Assembly: GCA_963761985.1 (NCBI GenBank)
Contig: CAVXIT010000009.1
Span: forward strand, 96,992 to 160,991
Length of the DNA: 64,000 nucleotides
Source of the DNA: JACCTH01 sp963761985
GTDB lineage: Bacteria > Actinomycetota > Acidimicrobiia > Spongiisociales > ZC4RG35
Reading direction: 5' to 3'
The notes under the pieces are model-generated. The model ran no database searches, was not told where the DNA came from, and saw only the letters and a program-made list of their open reading frames with translations. Both the position numbers and the translations under genes were made by a program. Of the stretch, positions 8,635 to 17,650 are shown in pieces. The number at the start of each line of letters is the position of its first letter. Position 1 is the first letter of the stretch.

Positions 8635-9585
8635 ATGGCAGAGGAACTAGCCGACTTTGTACGCGGGCTACCGAAGGCGGAGCTCCACGTTCACATCGAG
8701 GGGACCCTTGAGCCCGAGCTCATGTTCGAGCTTGCTGCCCGCAATGGCGTCGAGCTCCCCTTTGCCACCGCCGATCACGTCCGGCAGGCCTATCAGTTCA
8801 CCGATTTGCAGTCCTTCCTCGACCTCCTTTACCAGGGGGCTTCCGTCCTGCGGACGTCGGAAGATTTCTATGAATTGATGGCCGCGTATCTCGACCGGGC
8901 GATTGCCGACGGGGTCACCAGAGCCGAGATCTTCTTTGATCCCCAGACCCACACCGTGCGAGGAGTCGACTTCCAGCACTTCATGGCCGGGTTCGCCCGC
9001 GCCCAGGGCGAGAGAAAGGGCCGAATCGACAGCCAGCTGATCATGTGCTTCGTCCGGCATCTGCCCGAGGACCACGCCCTTGCCACCCTCGCCGAAGCCG
9101 AGCCTTACCTCGGTCAGATCATCGCCGTTGGACTTGACTCGACAGAAGTCGGTATCCCGCCCGAAACCTTTCAGCGAGTCTTCCGCCGTGCCCGCGAAAT
9201 GGGTTTGCGAACAGTGGCTCACGCCGGCGAGGAGGGACCGCCCGAGTACGTTTGGTCGGCCCTCGACGTCCTCGGCGCCGAACGGATCGACCACGGCGTC
9301 CGCGCCCTCGAGGATCAGACGTTGGTGGATCGACTCGTCAAAGAGCAGGTACCGCTTACTGTCTGCCCGCTATCCAACCTCAGACTGCAAGGGGTCAAAG
9401 ACATGAAGGACCACCCGGTCATGCGCATGCTCGATCTCGGTCTAAAGGTTTCGATTAACTCCGACGACCCGGCGTACTTTGGTGGTTACATCGCCGACAA
9501 TTACCTCGCAATAGCCGGCGCCCTCAGTGCTTCTCGCGAGGCTCTGAGGGCGCTGGCAACCAATTCGCTCGAATCGGCCTTCTAA
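8635..9585 (+). CDS. Adenine deaminase-like (adenosine deaminase family)
   Basis: 316-residue metal-dependent amidohydrolase. His18/His20 (HVH), His196 and Glu199 (HAGEE), and Asp277/Asp278 in NSDDPAYFGGY are the zinc ligands and catalytic residues. The SDDPAYFGGY form is typical of the adenine deaminase branch rather than adenosine deaminase, so adenine to hypoxanthine is favoured and matches the upstream Mo hydroxylase. The protein ends at NSLESAF, where relatives usually continue for about 20 more residues, so the C-terminal helix appears trimmed. The stop lies only 6 bp from the converging rpoC stop. The gene has its own upstream gap with a palindrome and so may be transcribed separately from the upstream operon. 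Confidence 0.85.
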   Translation: MAEELADFVRGLPKAELHVHIEGTLEPELMFELAARNGVELPFATADHVRQAYQFTDLQSFLDLLYQGASVLRTSEDFYELMAAYLDRAIADGVTRAEIFFDPQTHTVRGVDFQHFMAGFARAQGERKGRIDSQLIMCFVRHLPEDHALATLAEAEPYLGQIIAVGLDSTEVGIPPETFQRVFRRAREMGLRTVAHAGEEGPPEYVWSALDVLGAERIDHGVRALEDQTLVDRLVKEQVPLTVCPLSNLRLQGVKDMKDHPVMRMLDLGLKVSINSDDPAYFGGYIADNYLAIAGALSASREALRALATNSLESAF

Positions 9586-9591
9586 GCGGGG

Positions 9592-12500
9592 TTACTTCAC
9601 CTCTTCGACTTCGTCCTCGAGGACCAATTCGTCATCGCCAAAGTCGAGGTCGCCTCCGGCACCCTGCAGCCAGCTCTTGGCTTCTTCGGCTGTCCATTCC
9701 CGCTCCCGGCTCGGGAACTCCCAGCCGAGCGATTCGACGGTTGCGGCTCCGGGCAGGTTGGGCTGCAATGACTGATAGTCCTTCGCCCCGGTGCCCGCCG
9801 GGATCAGTCGTCCGATGATCACGTTCTCCTTCAAGCCCCGCATGTAGTCGGACTTGGCGAAGATCGCGGCATCAGTCAGCACCCTGGTCGTCTCCTGGAA
9901 GGAGGCGGCGGAGAGCCAGGAATCCGTGGCCAGCGAGGCCTTGGTGATCCCCATCAGCTCGGTCCGCCCCTCGGCCGGCTGGAGATTCTCCTCCACCAAA
10001 CGTCGATTGGCTTCCCGGAAGTCGCGCTCGTCAACGAGTTCTGCCGGCATGAAGGTCGACTCGCCCGCGTTGACCACGCGCACTCGCCGCAGCATCTGGC
10101 GAACGATCAATTCGATGTGCTTGTCGTGGATCTCCACTCCCTGCGAGCGGTACACCTCCTGCACCTGATCGACCAGATACTGCTGGGTCGCGCGAACCCC
10201 CCGCACTTCGAGCACCTCTTTCGGATCGAGGGGTCCCTGGGTGAGCTGGGTTCCGGGCTCGATGACGTCGCCATCCGCAATCCGCAACACGGCCCGTCGG
10301 GAAACGCCGTAGACCGCCTCGCCCTCTTTGGCGTCGACGATTACCCGCTTCCCTTCCTCGTCATCGACGATCTTGACCGGGCCGCCGAGCTCGGCCAGGA
10401 CCGCTTTCCCCTTGGGGGCCCGGGCCTCGAACAGTTCCACCACCCGCGGCAATCCATGGGTGATGTCCTCGCCGGCGACGCCTCCCGTATGGAAAGTACG
10501 CATGGTGAGCTGCGTCCCGGGCTCGCCGATCGATTGTGCGGCCATGATCCCCACTGCCTCGCCAAGCTCGACGGGCTTGCCCGTCGCCAGGGAAAGGCCG
10601 TAGCACTGCTGACAGATCCCGAGCGGTGCATCGCATGTCAGCGGTGACCTTGCTCGCAGCTCGGTGATGCCAGTAGTCGTGCTGATCAGCTGGAGTTCTT
10701 TGGTACCGACCAAGGTGCCCGCCTTGAGCTTGACGTCCTCGAACTCGACAATCTTCTTGTCGACCTTGACGTCGTCGGCCAGCACCCGGCCGAAGATCCG
10801 CGAGCGCAGGTTCCTGATCGGCCGGCCCCGTTCGTCCATTGTCGAGATGCGGATCGCTTTGTCGGTCTCGCAATCGGGCTGCTTGATGATCACTTCCTGG
10901 CTCACGTCAACGAGACGACGGGTGAGATAACCCGAGTCCGCGGTGCGGAGCGCTGTGTCGGCCAGACCCTTGCGGACACCGTGCGTTGAGATGAAATACT
11001 CCAGCACGGACAATCCTTCACGGAAGTTCGAAACGATCGGCCGGGCGATGATGTCGCCCTTCGGGTTGGCCACCAATCCACGCATACCAGCGATCTGACG
11101 CACCTGAAGCATGTTCCCGCGGGCGCCCGAGCCGACCATCATGTCGATTGGATTGAACCGCTCGGACTTCAGGTTCGCTTCCATCGCGTCCTTGACTTTG
11201 TCCGTGGCTTCGGTCCAGATCTCGATCAGCTCCTGGCGCTTCTCATCCTCGGTCATGATCCCTTTGAGGAACTGCTGGCTGACCTTGTCGGCCCGAGCCT
11301 CGTACTCGGCGAGGATCTCGGCCTTGTTGGAAGGAGTCTTGACGTCCTCGAGGCCGATCGTGAGGCCGGCCTTGGTCGCGAAGCGGAAACCGAGATCCTT
11401 GATCGCGTCGAGCGTCGTAGCGACGTCGCTTCGGGGGTAGTGCTCGATTACGACTTCGATCAGTCGGCCGATGTCCGACTTCGACAACACGGAGTTGACG
11501 AAGGGAAAGTCGGCCGGAAAGGTCTGGTTGATCAATGCCCGACCGAGCGTCGTCTCGAACAACTTGGCTCCCTCGATCGGCTCCGGAGTGATCAATCCCG
11601 CCAGCGCTCGCTTGAACTGTTCGTGCCTCTCGGCCGTTCCCGCTAGCTCCCCCACTCGCAACCTGATCGGCGCGTGCACCGAGAGCTCACGGAGGTCGTA
11701 GGCCATAAGCGCCTCTTCGATATCTCCAAACCTCCGGGGCTCGGCGTCGGAAGGAACCAGTTCGGAGAGGTAATACATCCCGATCACCATGTCCTGGGAG
11801 GGGGTGATCACCGGCCGCCCATTGGAAGGGCGAAGCACGTTATTGGTCGAGAGCATCAACACCCGGGCCTCCGCTTGAGCTTCAGCCGAGAGCGGAAGGT
11901 GCACGGCCATCTGGTCTCCGTCGAAGTCGGCATTGAAAGCCTCACACACGAGAGGATGGATCTGGATCGCTTTGCCCTCCACCAGCACTGGCTCGAAAGC
12001 CTGGATGCCCAGACGGTGCAGAGTCGGCGCCCGGTTCAACAGAACCGGATGCTCCTGAATGACTTCAGACAGGACGTCCCACACCTGCGGGCGCTGGCGC
12101 TCCACCATGCGCTTGGCCGACTTGATGTTCTGGGCATGGCCCTTTTCCGCCAGTCGCTTCATGACAAACGGCTTGAACAACTCGAGAGCCATCACCTTGG
12201 GCAGACCGCACTGATGGAGCTGGAGCTGGGGACCGACGACGATCACCGAGCGACCGGAATAGTCGACTCGCTTACCGAGCAGGTTCTGTCGGAACCGCCC
12301 TTGCTTGCCCTTGAGCATGTCGGACAGAGACTTCAAGGCCCGGTTGCCCGGACCGGTTACTGCGCGCCCGCGACGACCGTTGTCAAACAACGCGTCGACG
12401 GCTTCCTGCAGCATCCGCTTTTCGTTATTGACGATGATCTCGGGCGCACCGAGATCCAGCAGCCGCTTGAGCCGGTTGTTCCGGTTTATGACACGGCGAT

Positions 12501-13527
12501 AAAGGTCGTTCAAGTCCGAGGTGGCAAAACGGCCACCGTCGAGCTGAACCATCGGACGCAGGTCCGGGGGAATGACCGGGACGGTCTCGAGGATGAGATC
12601 GCGGGGGCGGTTCTTGCCCTCCCAGAAGGGACGGACGACCTTCATCCGCTGTGTCGCCCGTTGCCGCTTCTGCGCAGACTTGGCGTTGAGGTCGGTTTCG
12701 AGCCGGGCCAATTCGGCATCGAGGTCCAGGTGGTCGAGCAGGTTCTTGACCGACTCGGCGCCCATGCCGCCCTTGAAATAGCCCTCATACCGATCGAGGA
12801 TCGCCCGCCACAGACCCTCGGACTCAACCAGGGTCTTTGGAGCCATGTTGCGGAACACGTCGTAGGCGTCCTGGATTTGTTCGACTTCTCGCTTGGAGCG
12901 CTCCTCGCGTTCGCGGATCTCCTTCTCGACTTCGCGCCGGCGAGCTGAGATCTCCTGACCCTTGGCCCCACCCTCTTCCATTTGGGCGAGCTCGGTCTCG
13001 AGCCGGGTGAGCCGCTGCTCTTTCCACTCGTTGAACTCATCGAGGACGACCGTCTTCTCGGTTTGGAGGTTCTCTTCGAGCTCGGCCAGATCCTTGTGGC
13101 GCTTGTCGACGTCGACATCGGTGATCAGGTAGGCGGCGAAATAGATGACCTTCTCGAGTTCCTTGGGGGACATGTCGAGGAGATAACCGAGCCGGCTCGG
13201 GACACCCTTGAAGAACCAGATGTGGGTGACCGGTGCGGCCAACTCGATATGGCCCATTCGCTCTCGGCGAACCTTGGACCGGGTGACTTCGACACCACAG
13301 CGTTCGCAGATGATTCCCTTGTAGCGAATCCTCTTGTACTTGCCGCAGTAGCACTCCCAGTCCCGCTGGGGCCCAAAGATCCGCTCGTCGAAAAGGCCCT
13401 CCTTCTCGGGACGAAGCGTTCGGTAATTGATTGTCTCGGGCTTCTTGACCTCGCCAAAGGACCACTCGCGAATCTGATCGCTCGAGGCGAGGCTGATCTT
13501 TAGTTCGTCAAAGACCTGATTGGCCAA
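9592..13527 (-). CDS. rpoC: DNA-directed RNA polymerase subunit beta'
   Basis: 1311 residues, the normal actinobacterial length. The N-terminal zinc ribbon is intact (Cys59, Cys61, Cys74, Cys77), and NADFDGDQMAVH begins at residue 532 with the Mg-binding Asp534, Asp536 and Asp538. The bridge-helix/trigger-loop region (ESIGEPGTQLTMRTFHTGG) is present. The start is TTG at 13527, chosen because AGGAG lies 6 nt upstream and the first residues (ANQVFDELKISLAS) match the family. It follows rpoB by 62 bp, and that gap contains a dispersed TCAGACATCAGA repeat. No rpsL/rpsG follows: the 3' end runs into a convergent deaminase gene. Confidence 0.98.
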   Translation of the reverse strand: MANQVFDELKISLASSDQIREWSFGEVKKPETINYRTLRPEKEGLFDERIFGPQRDWECYCGKYKRIRYKGIICERCGVEVTRSKVRRERMGHIELAAPVTHIWFFKGVPSRLGYLLDMSPKELEKVIYFAAYLITDVDVDKRHKDLAELEENLQTEKTVVLDEFNEWKEQRLTRLETELAQMEEGGAKGQEISARRREVEKEIREREERSKREVEQIQDAYDVFRNMAPKTLVESEGLWRAILDRYEGYFKGGMGAESVKNLLDHLDLDAELARLETDLNAKSAQKRQRATQRMKVVRPFWEGKNRPRDLILETVPVIPPDLRPMVQLDGGRFATSDLNDLYRRVINRNNRLKRLLDLGAPEIIVNNEKRMLQEAVDALFDNGRRGRAVTGPGNRALKSLSDMLKGKQGRFRQNLLGKRVDYSGRSVIVVGPQLQLHQCGLPKVMALELFKPFVMKRLAEKGHAQNIKSAKRMVERQRPQVWDVLSEVIQEHPVLLNRAPTLHRLGIQAFEPVLVEGKAIQIHPLVCEAFNADFDGDQMAVHLPLSAEAQAEARVLMLSTNNVLRPSNGRPVITPSQDMVIGMYYLSELVPSDAEPRRFGDIEEALMAYDLRELSVHAPIRLRVGELAGTAERHEQFKRALAGLITPEPIEGAKLFETTLGRALINQTFPADFPFVNSVLSKSDIGRLIEVVIEHYPRSDVATTLDAIKDLGFRFATKAGLTIGLEDVKTPSNKAEILAEYEARADKVSQQFLKGIMTEDEKRQELIEIWTEATDKVKDAMEANLKSERFNPIDMMVGSGARGNMLQVRQIAGMRGLVANPKGDIIARPIVSNFREGLSVLEYFISTHGVRKGLADTALRTADSGYLTRRLVDVSQEVIIKQPDCETDKAIRISTMDERGRPIRNLRSRIFGRVLADDVKVDKKIVEFEDVKLKAGTLVGTKELQLISTTTGITELRARSPLTCDAPLGICQQCYGLSLATGKPVELGEAVGIMAAQSIGEPGTQLTMRTFHTGGVAGEDITHGLPRVVELFEARAPKGKAVLAELGGPVKIVDDEEGKRVIVDAKEGEAVYGVSRRAVLRIADGDVIEPGTQLTQGPLDPKEVLEVRGVRATQQYLVDQVQEVYRSQGVEIHDKHIELIVRQMLRRVRVVNAGESTFMPAELVDERDFREANRRLVEENLQPAEGRTELMGITKASLATDSWLSAASFQETTRVLTDAAIFAKSDYMRGLKENVIIGRLIPAGTGAKDYQSLQPNLPGAATVESLGWEFPSREREWTAEEAKSWLQGAGGDLDFGDDELVLEDEVEEVK

Positions 13528-13540
13528 TTCCTACTCCTAC

Positions 13541-13586
13541 TTTCAGGTTGCTGTCTGATGTCTGAAATCTGATATCCGATATCTGG
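13541..13586 (-). repeat. TCAGA-rich dispersed repeat, copy 1 (rpoB-rpoC spacer)
   Basis: The spacer is built from repeated TCTGA/ATCTGA words on the plus strand (TCAGA/ATCAGAT on the minus strand). The 12-mer TCAGACATCAGA (minus) lies at 13554-13565 and recurs exactly at 17124-17135 and 52396-52407. It is transcribed within the rpoBC mRNA. Confidence 0.6.
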
Positions 13587-13589
13587 TGA

Positions 13590-16500
13590 TCAGTCGGCTT
13601 CGGGGCGTTCGGGCCGCGACAGGTCGATATTGAGCGACTCTGAAGGCCGGTAATCGTCCTCGAAGTCCCGCAGCTCGACCTCTTCACCGGCCGCCAGCAT
13701 CTCGACATTGAGACACAGGCTCTGCATCTCCTTGACCAACACCCGGAACGACTCCGGAATGCCTGGTTCGGGGATGTTGTCGCCTTTGACGATGGCCTCG
13801 TAGACCTTCACCCGGCCTTGAACGTCGTCTGACTTGATAGTCAGCAGTTCCTGCAGGGCATAGGCCGCGCCATAGGCCTCGAGCGCCCAGACTTCCATCT
13901 CACCAAAGCGTTGCCCGCCGAACTGCGCCTTACCACCCAGAGGTTGCTGGGTGATCATCGAGTACGGACCGGTCGAGCGAGCATGGATCTTGTCGTCGAC
14001 GAGGTGGACCAGCTTCAGCATGTAGATGTAGCCGACGGTGATCGGGGTATCGAATTGCTCGCCCGTGCGGCCGTCGAACATCGGAGCCTTGCCCGACTCA
14101 CCCACCATCTGAATCCCGTCCCGATTGGAGAGCGAGTTCGAGAGCACGGCCGACAATTCGTCCTCTTTGGCGCCGTCAAACACAGGCGTGGACACCTTGG
14201 TCCACGGCTCGGTCCCGCCACTGGCGGGACTGTCAGACTTGAACGGTTTCCAACCGGTGGCGGCGGCCCAACCCAAGTGGGTCTCGAGCACCTGGCCGAG
14301 GTTCATTCGTCCCGGCACACCTAGCGGCGAGAGAATGATGTCGACGGGTGTCCCATCGGCGAGAAATGGCATGTCCTCTTCCGGCAGGATTTTCGAGATG
14401 ACTCCCTTGTTCCCATGCCGTCCGGCGAGCTTGTCACCCTCTGAGATCTTGCGGCTTTGCGCGACGTGAACGCGGACCAGCTCGTTCACGCCGGGCGGAA
14501 GCTCGAAACCTTCTGACCGCTTGAACACCTTGACCGCGATGACTTTGCCCGACTCCCCGTGGGGAACCTTGAGCGACGTGTCACGCACTTCGCGGGCTTT
14601 CTCACCGAAGATGGCCCGGAGAAGACGTTCCTCAGGAGTCAGCTCGGTCTCCCCCTTCGGGGTCACCTTGCCGACGAGGTAGTCGCCAGGACCGACCTCG
14701 GCCCCGATGCGGATTATCCCGTCCTCATCGAGGTTGGCGAGGATCTCCTCGGCGACATTCGGAATGTCACGGGTGATCTCTTCGGCTCCGAGCTTGGTGT
14801 CGCGAGCGTCGATTTCGTGCTCTTCGATATGGATCGAAGTGAGCATGTCTTCTTTGACCAGCCGTTCGGAGATGATGATCGCGTCTTCGAAGTTGTGGCC
14901 CTGCCAGGGCATGAAAGCGACGAGGAGGTTGCGCCCGAGGGCGAGCTCCCCCTGGTCGGTCGAGGGACCGTCAGCCAGGACATCGCCGACCTTGACCTTG
15001 TCGCCCTCGCGGACCAGCGGCTTCTGATTGATGCAAGTGCCCTGGTTGGAGCGCTCAAATTTGGCCAGCTTGAGGGTGTGCTTTTTGTTCTCCCGGTCCT
15101 TGATGACGATTTGCTCGCCGGTCACTTCCATGACATCCCCAGCAACCTTGCTGACGATCATGTCACCCGAGTCGCGCGCGGCTCGAGCCTCCACACCGGT
15201 GCCCACGAGCGGGGCATCCGACTTCAACAGTGGAACCGCCTGGCGCTGCATATTCGAGCCCATCAGGGCCCGGTTGGCATCGTCGTGTTCCAAGAAGGGG
15301 ATCAGCGCGGTCGAAACCGAGATGATCTGCTTGGGCGAGACGTCCATGTAGTCGACTTCCTTGGGCGGCACGGTGTCGACTTCGCCACCGTCGCGCCGGA
15401 CCATCACCCGATCGTTGCGAAAACGGCCATCGTCACGCAGCGGCGCGTTGGCCTGGGCGATGATGTGACGCTCTTCTTCGATGGCAGTCAAATAATCGAC
15501 TTTGTCCGTGACCCGGCCCGCTTCAACTCGCCGATACGGAGTCTCGATGAACCCATACCGGTTGACCCGGGCATAGGTGGCGAGTGAGCCGATCAATCCA
15601 ATGTTCGGACCTTCTGGAGTCTCGATCGGGCACATGCGGCCGTAGTGGGAAGGATGAACGTCACGAACCTCGAACCCGGCCCGCTCGCGCGAGAGGCCAC
15701 CCGGACCGAGCGCCGAGAGCCGGCGCCGATGGGTGAGCCCCGCTAGCGGGTTGGGCTGGTCCATGAACTGGCTGAGCTGGCTCGTGCCGAAGAACTCTTT
15801 GATCGAAGCGGTGACCGGGCGGATGTTGATGAGGCTCTGGGGAGTGATCGCATCCGGATCCTGGGTGGTCATCCTCTCCTTCACGACCCGCTCGAGTCGC
15901 GTGAGCCCGACCCGCACCTGGTTCTGGATGAGTTCGCCCACCGTCCGAATGCGGCGGTTCCCGAAGTGATCGATGTCGTCGATCGCCACCGGGACTTCGA
16001 CCCCGCGATGGGTGGTCATCGTCGCCTGCTTGTCGTGGAGCGCCACCAGATACTTGATGGTGTCGAGGATGTCCTCGTCGCGCAGCATCTTGGTGTCGAC
16101 CGCAAGGTCGTCATTGAACTTCTGGGTGACCTTGTAGCGGCCGACCCGCGTGAGGTCGTACCGCTTGGGGTTGCGGAAGAGCGTCTGGATGAGGTTCTTG
16201 GCGGACTCGACCGTGGTCGGCTCACCGGGGCGCAGCTTGCGGTAGAGATCGACCAGGGCTTCGTCGCGGTCGTGGGCGGTGTCGCGCTCGATCGTGTTGC
16301 GGATTGACTCCGCCCCGTCGAAGAGGTCGAGGATCTCTTGATCGGTTTCGGCGATGCCCAGCGCCCGCAAGAAGGCGGAGACGTACTGGCGTCGCTTGCG
16401 ATCGACCCGGACACCGATCGTGTCGCGCTTGTCGGTGTCGAACTCGAGCCAGGCCCCGCGGCCCGGGATGATGCGGCCCGAGTAGATCAAACGATCCGAA

Positions 16501-16940
16501 CCTTTGTCCGGGGTGGCGTCGAAGTACACGCCGGGTGAACGAACTAGTTGCGAGACGACGACGCGTTCGGTGCCGTTGATGATGAAGACACCGTGCTCGG
16601 TCATCATCGGAAAGTCACCGAGGAAGACCTGCTGCTCCTTGATCTCGCCGGTGCCGCGGTTCATGAACCGGGCGGTGACGAACAGCGGCTTGGCCCAGTT
16701 CTGATCTCGCTCCTTGCACTCCTCGAGCGAGTGGGGTGGTTCGCCGAACCGGTGGTCGGTCAGCTCGAGCGCGAGCGAACCGGCGAAGTCTTCAATTGGT
16801 GAGATCTCTTCGAAGATCTCCCGCAAGCCTTCGTCGATGAACCATTGAAAGGATTCGTGCTGGACAGCCAGAAGATCGGGAAGCGGGAGAACCTCCGGGA
16901 TCTTGGCGAAAGAGAGGCGTTCGGCGACACGCGAAGCCAA
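13590..16940 (-). CDS. rpoB: DNA-directed RNA polymerase subunit beta
   Basis: 1116 residues. The rifampicin-binding segment is intact: Asp394, His404 and Ser409 correspond to E. coli Asp516, His526 and Ser531, so no classical resistance change is present. Pro396 replaces the usual Asn (E. coli 518). The active-site stretches SALGPGGLSRERAGFEVRD and RHGNKGV are present. The start is TTG at 16940 with a strong AAGGAGG 6 nt upstream (16947-16953). The gene is preceded by two candidate promoters and a divergent MarR gene, not by rplJ-rplL as is usual. rpoC follows after 62 bp. Confidence 0.98.
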   Translation of the reverse strand: MASRVAERLSFAKIPEVLPLPDLLAVQHESFQWFIDEGLREIFEEISPIEDFAGSLALELTDHRFGEPPHSLEECKERDQNWAKPLFVTARFMNRGTGEIKEQQVFLGDFPMMTEHGVFIINGTERVVVSQLVRSPGVYFDATPDKGSDRLIYSGRIIPGRGAWLEFDTDKRDTIGVRVDRKRRQYVSAFLRALGIAETDQEILDLFDGAESIRNTIERDTAHDRDEALVDLYRKLRPGEPTTVESAKNLIQTLFRNPKRYDLTRVGRYKVTQKFNDDLAVDTKMLRDEDILDTIKYLVALHDKQATMTTHRGVEVPVAIDDIDHFGNRRIRTVGELIQNQVRVGLTRLERVVKERMTTQDPDAITPQSLINIRPVTASIKEFFGTSQLSQFMDQPNPLAGLTHRRRLSALGPGGLSRERAGFEVRDVHPSHYGRMCPIETPEGPNIGLIGSLATYARVNRYGFIETPYRRVEAGRVTDKVDYLTAIEEERHIIAQANAPLRDDGRFRNDRVMVRRDGGEVDTVPPKEVDYMDVSPKQIISVSTALIPFLEHDDANRALMGSNMQRQAVPLLKSDAPLVGTGVEARAARDSGDMIVSKVAGDVMEVTGEQIVIKDRENKKHTLKLAKFERSNQGTCINQKPLVREGDKVKVGDVLADGPSTDQGELALGRNLLVAFMPWQGHNFEDAIIISERLVKEDMLTSIHIEEHEIDARDTKLGAEEITRDIPNVAEEILANLDEDGIIRIGAEVGPGDYLVGKVTPKGETELTPEERLLRAIFGEKAREVRDTSLKVPHGESGKVIAVKVFKRSEGFELPPGVNELVRVHVAQSRKISEGDKLAGRHGNKGVISKILPEEDMPFLADGTPVDIILSPLGVPGRMNLGQVLETHLGWAAATGWKPFKSDSPASGGTEPWTKVSTPVFDGAKEDELSAVLSNSLSNRDGIQMVGESGKAPMFDGRTGEQFDTPITVGYIYMLKLVHLVDDKIHARSTGPYSMITQQPLGGKAQFGGQRFGEMEVWALEAYGAAYALQELLTIKSDDVQGRVKVYEAIVKGDNIPEPGIPESFRVLVKEMQSLCLNVEMLAAGEEVELRDFEDDYRPSESLNIDLSRPERPEAD

Positions 16941-16981
16941 AGGGATCCTCCTTAGGGGTGTTTCCGGGACAACAGTTGGGC

Positions 16982-17004
16982 ATGCTAGCAGACGCGCTAG
17001 TCAA
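16982..17004 (-). promoter_or_regulatory. Proximal rpoB promoter candidate (extended -10)
   Basis: On the minus strand TTGACT (16999-17004) is followed 11 bases later by TGC-TAGCAT (extended -10 box at 16982-16987). The spacer is too short for a normal -35/-10 pair, so the extended -10 is the likely active part. It ends about 40 bases before the rpoB start. Confidence 0.35.
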
Positions 17005-17074
17005 GCCCAAATGAGGATCTGATCATTCCGGCCGTGATGGTTACACGGGGCGGTGGCTCCGAAGAACGAGGGTC

Positions 17075-17104
17075 ACTCTATCGCAAGACTGGGAAATTCG
17101 TCAA
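17075..17104 (-). promoter_or_regulatory. Distal rpoB promoter (housekeeping sigma type)
   Basis: On the minus strand TTGACG (17099-17104), an 18-base spacer and TAGAGT (17075-17080), which is close to the sigma70/HrdB consensus. It would give an rpoB leader of about 130 bases. Confidence 0.55.
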
Positions 17105-17114
17105 GGGGCGAAGA

Positions 17115-17175
17115 CTTCAGATCTCAGACATCAGATGTCAGATCCGATCTGGAGTCTGATTCGTCTGATGTCTAG
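17115..17175 (+). repeat. TCAGA-rich dispersed repeat, copy 2 (upstream of the MarR gene)
   Basis: Contains TCAGACATCAGA at 17124-17135, a further TCAGAT word, and an inverted near-copy TCTGATGTCT at 17164-17173, so the region can fold on itself. It occupies the leader of the divergent MarR gene, next to the rpoB promoter. Confidence 0.6.
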
Positions 17176-17185
17176 GTTTTCGGCC

Positions 17186-17650
17186 ATGGACCCAGTCACC
17201 CTTCCCACTCCCCTGAGGCGGACTGTCTCGAACCTGGCCGCAGCGCGCGCCGAACAGGTGCTCACCCGGTGGGCGCGCGAGTTTCATCACATCGAGAATG
17301 ACACCGGGCTCTCGGTGGAGCGGATCGAGCTGCTCTCCTATCTCGAACGCAACCCCTACACGAAGCTGAGCGCCGGGGAGGTCGCCGAGGCGCTTGGGGT
17401 GAGCCGTCCCGCCATCACCCGGACGGTGAACAACCTCGAAGCCGCGGGAATGGTGAGACGGCTGCCAAGTATCGACGATGGGCGCAGTGTGGTCCTGCGA
17501 TTGACCCCGGCGGGACGAAGGGCGGTCAACAAAGCACGTTCCAATCGCGTGCGGGCCATGGCGACCCGCCTGCGGGGCCGATCAGAAAGAGAGCTCGGTC
17601 AGCTCGCTCAGGGCCTCCGCATCCTCGCCGAAATGCTCGAGGAGTACTAG
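17186..17650 (+). CDS. MarR-family transcriptional regulator
   Basis: About 154 residues from ATG 17186. A winged helix-turn-helix is visible: KLSAGEVAEALGVSRPAITRTVNNLEAAG is the recognition region and RLPSIDDGRSVVLRLTPAGRR the wing, followed by a C-terminal dimerisation helix. A second in-frame ATG at 17168 lies inside the TCAGA repeat; 17186 is preferred because it leaves the repeat as leader. It is divergent from rpoB and converges with an aminotransferase, with stops overlapping by 4 bp. The ligand and regulon are unknown; autoregulation at the shared upstream region is possible. Confidence 0.85.
   Translation: MDPVTLPTPLRRTVSNLAAARAEQVLTRWAREFHHIENDTGLSVERIELLSYLERNPYTKLSAGEVAEALGVSRPAITRTVNNLEAAGMVRRLPSIDDGRSVVLRLTPAGRRAVNKARSNRVRAMATRLRGRSERELGQLAQGLRILAEMLEEY

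Noticed and set aside
11674..12948. Long open frame (424 codons) on the plus strand opposite rpoC
   Set aside because: A shadow of rpoC codon usage in high-GC DNA; the sense strand encodes intact catalytic motifs and the antisense protein has no recognisable domain.
14559..15587. 342-codon plus-strand frame opposite rpoB
   Set aside because: Antisense shadow; rpoB is unambiguous.
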